Assembly: GCA_009781425.1 (NCBI GenBank)
Contig: WQYC01000007.1
Location: 1-64,000 of the forward strand
DNA: 64,000 bases
Source of the DNA: Oscillospiraceae bacterium
Lineage (GTDB): Bacteria > Bacillota > Clostridia > Oscillospirales > Ruminococcaceae
Reading direction: 5' to 3'
The notes under the pieces are model-generated. The model worked only from the letters and a program-made list of their open reading frames with translations. It was not told the DNA's origin and ran no database searches. Below, piece after piece: positions 57,478 to 64,000 of this stretch. Each line of letters begins with the position of its first letter. Positions within the stretch are counted from its first letter, which is position 1. Made by a program: the position numbers and the translations under genes.

Positions 57478-58251
57478 ATGAAAAAAGTGAAAAAAGCATT
57501 ATCTTTCGTTATATCTTTTGCATTTATATTGGTTTCGGTTGCTGTTATGACGGCGGCGGCGGCGGATTGCAGTCACGACTGGGTTTCTGACGGGGTGGCT
57601 TATGAACACAAGTGCAGTCTTTGCGGTGAGGAACAGCGGCACAACCTTGCTGACTGTACCCGTTGCGGCTGGGCGCATCCGCTTTGCTCTGAGGCGAACG
57701 GCGGGCATTTATTCGCGAGCGTCAACTCCGACGTGCACGAATGTTCGCGGAACTGCGGCTTCATGCCGATGGATAACCGCCACGACGGGCACGCCTGCGA
57801 AACCTTGAACGACAGCTGGCCACGCTTAAACTGCTCGCTGTGCAACTGGGTGCACCCCGAAATTGCAAACGCCTGCAAAACCTGCGACCCCTGTCTAAAC
57901 AGCATAAACCGCTGTGAGCTTGTTTGCTGTACAATCTGCGGTGAATGTGGCGATTGCACTATTTGTAACCGTCCCGCTCCGCCTGTTGAGCCTGCAACAC
58001 CCGTTGAACCTGCGACTCCGACTGAACCCGAAGCTCCCGCCGAGCCTACAACCCCGGCTGAACCTGAAGAAGCTTCTGATAATGAAGAAGCTGTACCCGT
58101 AGCGTCAAGCGGCGGAACAACGAGCACAGGCGGAACGAGCGGAAGTAGCGGCGATATGAACGCGCTCACGATTGTTTTGGCTGTGTTTACGGCGATTGTG
58201 TTTGCGGCGGCTTTTGTCGGTGCAAATATGCTCAAAAAAGCGAACGCTTAA
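57478..58251 (+). CDS. secreted Cys-rich protein with Pro/Glu/Thr stalk and C-terminal TM anchor
   Basis: signal peptide, many CxxC pairs, EPATPVEPATPTEPEAPAEP, C-term TM ALTIVLAVFTAIVFAAAFVGANMLKK. Confidence 0.8.
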   Translation: MKKVKKALSFVISFAFILVSVAVMTAAAADCSHDWVSDGVAYEHKCSLCGEEQRHNLADCTRCGWAHPLCSEANGGHLFASVNSDVHECSRNCGFMPMDNRHDGHACETLNDSWPRLNCSLCNWVHPEIANACKTCDPCLNSINRCELVCCTICGECGDCTICNRPAPPVEPATPVEPATPTEPEAPAEPTTPAEPEEASDNEEAVPVASSGGTTSTGGTSGSSGDMNALTIVLAVFTAIVFAAAFVGANMLKKANA

Positions 58252-58289
58252 ACTCTGTCAAAGCTTAGCAAAACGCGATAAAAACTATA

Positions 58290-58332
58290 ATAGCATGAAT
58301 TTGTTGACTAATCGGCAAATTCATGCTATAAT
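58290..58332 (+). promoter_or_regulatory. promoter of the secA-like gene embedded in a 14-bp inverted repeat
   Basis: ATAGCATGAATTTG-TTGACTAATCGG-CAAATTCATGCTAT; TTGACT-N17-TATAAT. Confidence 0.75.
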
Positions 58333-58339
58333 TGTATTT

Positions 58340-60547
58340 ATGAAAAATTTGGATTTTAACAGTGCCGCGTCTGAGTTCTGCACTGCCTGCATTAACGGCA
58401 TCGGCTTGACGCCTTATGACGAGCAGATTACAGCGGCAAAAGCTCTTTTTAACGGGAAAATAATCGAAATGAAAACCGGCGAGGGTAAGACAATCTCGGC
58501 GGTGTTCGCGGCGTTTCTGCACTTTTTGAGCGGACGCAAGGTGCATATTCTGACGTACAACGACTACCTCGTAAAGCGCGATTATAACTGGATGAAACCG
58601 ATATATGACCTGCTCGGTATGAAAATCGCGTATGTAGTCGAGGCTTCGTCTAAGGACGAGCGCAAAGCCGCTTACAAAGCCGATGTAGTCTACAACACCG
58701 CGAAGGAATCGGGCTTTGATTTTCTGCGCGACTTCGTCGCTGATAAGCAGGAAGATGTTCTGCATGAAAAGTTCGACGCGGCGATTGTTGACGAAGCTGA
58801 CAGCATTTTAATCGACGAAGCGCGGATTCCGCTTGTTATCGCGGGTTCGATTCCAACAAGCGTTGACGCCGAGCTTGAAAGGGCGCACGGCTTCGTAAAA
58901 ACGCTCACCGACAAGGATTATGGGATTTCAGAAGAGCTCGACAACGCTTACCTCAGAGACAGCGGAATCGAAAAAGCGGAAGCTTATTTCAAAGTCGATT
59001 TGTACTGCGAAGAAAGCCAATCGCTTCTTTCGGATATAAACGACTGTTTAAACGCGCACTTCGCTTTAAATGAAGACGTTGATTACATTGTGAAGGATAA
59101 TCAGATTTTAATTATAGACGAGTTCACGGGCAGAGCGGCTTTGAACCGCCGCTTCCCGGGCGCGCTTCAAGGCGCGGTCGAGCTAAAGCACGGCATAAAA
59201 ACCGAGCAGCGCGGCGTTGTCATGGGAACCGTTCCGCTTCAATATTTCATTCGACAGTACGAGCATCTTTCGGGCATGACGGGGACTGTGTATCCGTCTG
59301 ATGAGGAATTTGAGCTGCTTTACGGCTTGAAGTCCGAGAAAATTCCGCCGCATTTGCCCTCGCAGAGAACCGACCACCCTATGGAGATTTACTTTGATAA
59401 CAAAACTAAATTAGCAGCTGTAAAGCGGGAAATTATCCGCGCTCATGAAAAAGGACAGCCCGTGCTTGTCGGCGCGGAGAGTATAGAAGAAAGCGAAAAC
59501 TTAGCGCGTGAGCTTCGCGAAGCGGGCATTGAAGCGGTTGCTCTCAACGCCAAAAATAACGAAGCGGAAGCCGAAATAATAAAAAACGCAGGCGCAGTCA
59601 AAGCCGTGACGATTTCCACGAGCATGGCGGGTCGCGGAGTTGATATTCTGCTTGGCGGGCATAAACAGGAGAGCAGGGAAGCCGCTGTTGAAGCGGGCGG
59701 GCTTTACGTCATCAGCACGTCAATGCGGGAAAGCTCGCGGATAAACCGTCAGCTTCGCGGTCGTGCGGGCAGACAGGGCGACGTCGGCGAAAGCAAGGCG
59801 TTCACTGCACTTGACGACGATGTAATGCTGAAATACGAGCTTCGGAAATTAATCCCGAAAAGCCGCTACCCGAGCTTCACCGAGGAAAAAATAACAGACA
59901 GAGTAGTTGTAAAGGAAGCTGAACGAATCCAGCGGATTTCCGAGGGGGACAGGCTCGACGAGCGCAAAAGGCTGCTGAAATTCTCGATGATTTCGGAGAA
60001 GCACAGAGATGCTATTTTCAAGGCGCGTAAAAAATACGTCACCGGCGAAAGCGCGCCGACCTTTTGGCAGGACGGCTTCCCCGACAGCTACGAGACTGCG
60101 GTGAAGCTGCACGGTGAGGAAACGGTTAATAATTTACAGCGTGAGTTGATTCTAAGCGTGATAAACGAAGCGTGGAGCGATTATTTGATTTATACTTCGG
60201 AGCTTCGCGAGGGGATTCACTTAACGAGTGTCGGCGGGAAAAGCCCGACTGATGAGTTTAATATCGCGAGTCAGCGTTATTACGACAGCATGGAGGAGCA
60301 GGTGCTCGCTGAGATGGCGCGCGGCTTTGACGAGCTGCTGAACGGCAGAATTGACAATTTATTTGCAAGCAAGCCCGAAAGCGTTTACACATATTTGCAA
60401 AACGAGAGCGCGGATGAACTCGTGAAAAAGCCGATAATGCTTCAATTTGTTGATGGAACTGCACATATAGACGACGATGATGACGATGAAATTATCGCGC
60501 CGGAAAAGCCCGCTAAAAAAGGATTCTTCGGGAGGTTCTTCTCATGA
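58340..60547 (+). CDS. SecA-family preprotein translocase ATPase, short/accessory type
   Basis: IIEMKTGEGKT, LTYNDYLVKRD, DEADSILIDEARIPLVIAG, GRAGRQGDVGESKAF; short N-terminus and no C-terminal zinc motif. Confidence 0.88.
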   Translation: MKNLDFNSAASEFCTACINGIGLTPYDEQITAAKALFNGKIIEMKTGEGKTISAVFAAFLHFLSGRKVHILTYNDYLVKRDYNWMKPIYDLLGMKIAYVVEASSKDERKAAYKADVVYNTAKESGFDFLRDFVADKQEDVLHEKFDAAIVDEADSILIDEARIPLVIAGSIPTSVDAELERAHGFVKTLTDKDYGISEELDNAYLRDSGIEKAEAYFKVDLYCEESQSLLSDINDCLNAHFALNEDVDYIVKDNQILIIDEFTGRAALNRRFPGALQGAVELKHGIKTEQRGVVMGTVPLQYFIRQYEHLSGMTGTVYPSDEEFELLYGLKSEKIPPHLPSQRTDHPMEIYFDNKTKLAAVKREIIRAHEKGQPVLVGAESIEESENLARELREAGIEAVALNAKNNEAEAEIIKNAGAVKAVTISTSMAGRGVDILLGGHKQESREAAVEAGGLYVISTSMRESSRINRQLRGRAGRQGDVGESKAFTALDDDVMLKYELRKLIPKSRYPSFTEEKITDRVVVKEAERIQRISEGDRLDERKRLLKFSMISEKHRDAIFKARKKYVTGESAPTFWQDGFPDSYETAVKLHGEETVNNLQRELILSVINEAWSDYLIYTSELREGIHLTSVGGKSPTDEFNIASQRYYDSMEEQVLAEMARGFDELLNGRIDNLFASKPESVYTYLQNESADELVKKPIMLQFVDGTAHIDDDDDDEIIAPEKPAKKGFFGRFFS

Positions 60548-61905
60548 AAACAATCGCCGCAGTTGCAACCCCGCGCGGAACAGGCGGGCTGTCAGTCATA
60601 CGTATTTCAGGCGAAAACGCTCTGAATGTAGCGCGGCGCGTTTTTAAGCCGGCAGGCGAGAAAAAGCCCGGAAAATTAAGCTCGCACACTGCAGTTTACG
60701 GAAATATTTTTGACGGCAAGGAAAAACTTGACGACGGAATGTTGACGTTGTTTCATGCGCCGAACAGCTACACAGGCGAAAACGTAGCAGAAATCACCTG
60801 TCACGGCGGAATCTACGTCACAGAGCGGGTTTTGCGCGCTTGCATAAATGCGGGAGCGAGCCTTGCAGGGGCAGGGGAGTTCACGAAACGCGCGCTTTTG
60901 AACGGTAAAATCTCGCTAACACAAGCCGAGTCTGTAATCGACATAATTAATTCCCACAATAAACAATACTTAACCTACTCACTTGCTCAAAGAGAAGGCG
61001 CGCTTTACAAAAAAATCGAGGAAATTTCTGCGATTATCCTTGATATAACTGTGCAAATCGCGGCGTGGATTGACTATCCCGACGAGAGCTTGGACAGCTT
61101 TGAAACGAGCTCGTTTTTGGGTCAGCTTGCGGATTGCAGAACGAAGCTGCAGCTTCTGCTTGAAACCTTTGAAATAGGCAGAGTCTTACGCGAAGGGGTT
61201 TTAACGGCTATAGTGGGGAAACCGAACGCAGGCAAATCAACGCTGATGAATCTGCTCACCAAAAGCGACCGCAGTATCGTCACGGATATTGCAGGAACGA
61301 CGCGCGATATAATTGAAGAAAGCGTTAACATCGGCGAAATGGTTCTGCGGCTTTGCGACTGCGCAGGACTTCGCGATACGCGCGATGAGGTTGAGGGAAT
61401 CGGCGTGAATATTATGCTCAAACGCCTTGAACAGTGCGAGCTTGCTCTTGCTGTTTTCGATAATTCGCGCCCGCTTGAAAAAGAAGATTATACACTGCTC
61501 GAAAAGCTTAAAGGCAAGAACGCGATTTGCATAATTAACAAAGCCGATTTGAAAAATCGCCTTGATTTAACCTTCCTTGCGACGCAGTTCAAAAACGTGA
61601 TTGAAATTTCGGCGAAAGAACCTGCTTCCTTCGAGCCTTTAACAGCAGTGATTAATAAGAAGCTGAAGCTGAAACGCGTGGACTTATCAGCAGGCTTTAT
61701 CGCTAATGAACGCCAGCGGGAATGTGCATTCTTAGCGGAAAAAGCTCTCGGAAAGGCAATCGACGGCATTACCGCAGGCTCGACGCTTGACACGCTCGGC
61801 GTTACGCTTGAGGGTGCACTTGAAAATCTTTATGAACTGTCGGGGAAGAACGTCAGCGAAACGGTTATAGACGAGGTTTTCAAGCGGTTTTGCGTGGGGA
61901 AATAG
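60544..61905 (+). CDS. mnmE: tRNA modification GTPase MnmE
   Basis: IAAVATPRGTGGLSVIRISG, GKPNAGKSTLMNLL, C-term FCVGK. Confidence 0.96.
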   Translation: MKTIAAVATPRGTGGLSVIRISGENALNVARRVFKPAGEKKPGKLSSHTAVYGNIFDGKEKLDDGMLTLFHAPNSYTGENVAEITCHGGIYVTERVLRACINAGASLAGAGEFTKRALLNGKISLTQAESVIDIINSHNKQYLTYSLAQREGALYKKIEEISAIILDITVQIAAWIDYPDESLDSFETSSFLGQLADCRTKLQLLLETFEIGRVLREGVLTAIVGKPNAGKSTLMNLLTKSDRSIVTDIAGTTRDIIEESVNIGEMVLRLCDCAGLRDTRDEVEGIGVNIMLKRLEQCELALAVFDNSRPLEKEDYTLLEKLKGKNAICIINKADLKNRLDLTFLATQFKNVIEISAKEPASFEPLTAVINKKLKLKRVDLSAGFIANERQRECAFLAEKALGKAIDGITAGSTLDTLGVTLEGALENLYELSGKNVSETVIDEVFKRFCVGK

Positions 61906-61906
61906 C

Positions 61907-62881
61907 ATGACTACAAAAGAAAAAATTCTCGCAATGCTTGAAAGCAACCGCGGACAAAGCATTTCGGGCGCGAGTATCGCCGAAGAGCTGAACATCAGCC
62001 GCAACGCCGTTTGGAAAGCGGTTAAGGAGCTTCAAAAAGCTAATCACAACATTCGCGCGGTGACGAACAAAGGCTACAGCCTTTCGGAGGACAGCGATAT
62101 TCTGTCGGTTCAGGGAATTGCGCCTTATTTACTGCAAAAGTCTGTAACAGAGCGAATTTATGTGCATGATGTTCTCGAATCCACGAACAAAACCGCAAAG
62201 GAAATGGCAGTTTCGGGTGCGGAGCACAGCACGATTATTATCGCTGACCGCCAGACAGCAGGGAAAGGGCGTTACGGGAGAGCTTTTCACTCGCCGCAGG
62301 GCTGCGGGCTGTACATGAGCTTGATTTTGCACCCTGCAAGGTTCAATTTCAGCACGCCGACATTAGTCACTGCGTTCGCCGCTGTGTCGGTTTGCGAAGC
62401 GGTTGAAGCTGTAAGCGACGCAGCTCCGAAAGTCAAGTGGGTCAACGATATTTTTATCGACGGGAAAAAAATCTGCGGGATTTTAACAGAAGCCGTGACA
62501 GACTTCGAGAGCGGGAATACGCAGTGGCTTGAAGTCGGAATCGGAATTAATTTCAAGAAGCCGCCGGAGGACTACCCCGAAGACTTAAAGCAAATCGCAG
62601 GCGCAGTTTTTGAAAGTGAGGACGTAACAGCCACGCGAAACAGGCTCTGCGCCGAGGTTATAAACCGAGTTCTTGACGGTGCAAGCTACTGCGAAAAAGA
62701 AATGCTCGAAAAATATAAAAAGCGGTTGTTCATGCTTGGGAAAACTGTGAAAGTCACGAGCGCGACTGAGAATTATGAAGCTATCGCCGTTGACATTGAC
62801 GAAATCGGGCGATTGATTGTCAGAAAAGAAAACGGCGAAGCTCTCGCGCTTTCAGCAGGTGAAATAAGTATAAAAATATAA
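61907..62881 (+). CDS. birA: biotin ligase/repressor BirA (N-terminal HTH)
   Basis: HTH SGASIAEELNISRNAVWKAVKEL; GKGRYGRAFHSPQGCGLYMSL; KVKWVNDIFIDGKKICGIL. Confidence 0.95.
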   Translation: MTTKEKILAMLESNRGQSISGASIAEELNISRNAVWKAVKELQKANHNIRAVTNKGYSLSEDSDILSVQGIAPYLLQKSVTERIYVHDVLESTNKTAKEMAVSGAEHSTIIIADRQTAGKGRYGRAFHSPQGCGLYMSLILHPARFNFSTPTLVTAFAAVSVCEAVEAVSDAAPKVKWVNDIFIDGKKICGILTEAVTDFESGNTQWLEVGIGINFKKPPEDYPEDLKQIAGAVFESEDVTATRNRLCAEVINRVLDGASYCEKEMLEKYKKRLFMLGKTVKVTSATENYEAIAVDIDEIGRLIVRKENGEALALSAGEISIKI

Positions 62882-62882
62882 T

Positions 62883-62935
62883 TGTCAACTATTAAATTAT
62901 AAATAGTTGACATTTATATTTTTTTCCTGTATAAT
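62883..62935 (+). promoter_or_regulatory. BirA-type operator overlapping the bioY promoter
   Basis: TGTCAACT-N14-AGTTGACA (TGTnAAC..GTTnACA); TTGACA (62907-62912)-N17-TATAAT (62930-62935). Confidence 0.82.
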
Positions 62936-62967
62936 CAGAATAACAGAAAAAAACAGGAGAAATACTT

Positions 62968-63504
62968 ATGAAATTTTCGGTTCGTGAATTATGCTATATT
63001 GCACTTATGGTCGCTGTTGTTGCGGTTTTAGCGCAGTTAACAGTGCCTCTGCCGCTTGGCGTGCCGCTAAGCCTGCAGACCTTTGCAGTTATGCTCACAG
63101 GAGTTATTCTCGGTGCGAAAAAGGGTGCAATCGCGCTTTTGGTTTATTTACTGCTCGGCGCAGTCGGCGTTCCCGTTTTTGTTCAGTTCGGGAGCGGGTT
63201 TCAAAGAATCATCGGCTTATGGGGCGGCTTCCTGATGTCGTATCCGTTTGTGGCTTTTATAATCGGCTTCGGCGCAGACACAGGCAAGAAGCACCTGCTT
63301 GCGGTGTGCCTTGCACTCGGCGCGCTTTTGAACCTTACGATGGGGACGCTGTGGCACGCTTTTCAGAACGGCGGCGGTTTAACGGTGTCGTTCGCGGCGT
63401 GCTTTGTGCCGTTTGTAATTCCCGAAATCATAAAAATCATCATGGCTTTCAGCATCGGATTGCCTGTGCGGGCTGTTATTCAACGCCGGCATAAAACAGA
63501 CTGA
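62968..63504 (+). CDS. bioY: biotin ECF transporter S component BioY
   Basis: AQLTVPLPLGVPLSLQTFAVMLTGVILGAKKGAIALLVYLLLGAVGVPVF. Confidence 0.95.
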   Translation: MKFSVRELCYIALMVAVVAVLAQLTVPLPLGVPLSLQTFAVMLTGVILGAKKGAIALLVYLLLGAVGVPVFVQFGSGFQRIIGLWGGFLMSYPFVAFIIGFGADTGKKHLLAVCLALGALLNLTMGTLWHAFQNGGGLTVSFAACFVPFVIPEIIKIIMAFSIGLPVRAVIQRRHKTD

Positions 63505-64000
63505 CTTGCTCGTAAATTTCCCGCGACATCGCAATCATGGCAGAGCGCGCGTTTGAGTAAGAAGCTTCGTTATAAGGCGAAAACGAGTAGAAAGTCAGCG
63601 CGTAAACAAACTCAATCTCACCCGTTGAATAATAGCTCACGACAATCGCCATGTCGTGGTCGGCGGTTTCGTCGCCGTCTACGTAAGAACCGCTTTTGCT
63701 CGCGACTCTGACGTTTTCGAGCCCTTCAAACGGCGTAGGGATTTTCTCGCGCGACCATGTTGTTCCGTACATAATGCCGAGCATTTGCCTGTAAGGCTCT
63801 TCAAACCTGCGCTCCCAGAGCTTCTCCAAAAAAGAAATCGTGTCTTCAACTGTGATTTCGTTATATTTACCGTTGTGGTGATAATTTCGCCAGTCAGAAT
63901 TTAACTCTGTGCTTGGATAATTCACATCAAGCCAGCTTTGAATATCAGCACGCCCGAAGCGCGCAATCAGCGCGCCTGTGCTTTCATTGCAGGAAACTTG
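63476..64000 (-). CDS. serine beta-lactamase-like/penicillin-binding hydrolase, C-terminal part (truncated by window edge)
   Basis: minus frame reads QVSCNESTGALIARFG... (SxN motif) and VASKSGSYVDGD (K-S/T-G motif). Confidence 0.7.
   Translation of the reverse strand, partial: QVSCNESTGALIARFGRADIQSWLDVNYPSTELNSDWRNYHHNGKYNEITVEDTISFLEKLWERRFEEPYRQMLGIMYGTTWSREKIPTPFEGLENVRVASKSGSYVDGDETADHDMAIVVSYYSTGEIEFVYALTFYSFSPYNEASYSNARSAMIAMSREIYEQVSLFYAGVE

Noticed and set aside
63476-63504. 29-bp convergent overlap between bioY and the minus-strand hydrolase as a regulatory feature
   Set aside because: Short convergent 3' overlaps are common in compact genomes; no extra signal seen.

Overview
The window is a gene-dense chromosomal segment from a low-to-mid GC, spore-forming Clostridia-like Firmicute. 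Support for this comes from spoVG, yqfC/yqfD, a ylbJ-like gene, ylmC, cdaA/cdaR, rnf and the phoH-ybeY-dgkA-era-recO block. I see no rRNA, CRISPR array, prophage or transposase. There is one tRNA, tRNA-Leu(UAG). Most CDSs are housekeeping: xylB-fba-pfp, glyA, prs, rarA, ddl, argS, murC, gapA, dusB, cdaA-cdaR, zapA, ruvX, rpsB-tsf, a rearranged rnf operon, mutS2, an accessory-type secA, mnmE and birA-bioY.

The most unusual signal is a dispersed family of short hairpin elements. Each has the form GTAG, an 8-nt arm, a short loop, an 8-nt complementary arm, and G. They occur at least 11 times, as singlets or as facing pairs. The GTAG foot and the loops (ATT, TTCA, GTCCTC, GACTCT) are conserved, while the arms differ between sites with compensatory changes. 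Three copies supply the TAG stop codon of the upstream gene. Six lie in frame inside CDSs (recO, ybeY, dusB, a HAD fusion, a lipoprotein, a ylbJ-like gene). The layout resembles proteobacterial REP/REPIN elements (GTAG foot plus imperfect palindrome) combined with Rickettsia-palindromic-element-like insertion into ORFs. No cognate transposase is present in this window.

Other points of interest are a rnfC lacking any standard start codon, two candidate leaderless promoters, a BirA operator over bioY, a deletion-derived methyltransferase pseudogene, Cys-capped collagen-like and Cys-rich surface proteins next to a shortened SecA, and an HTH protein with a Cys-containing 15-residue repeat. All identifications are by reading motifs and recalled family features; no database search was run.
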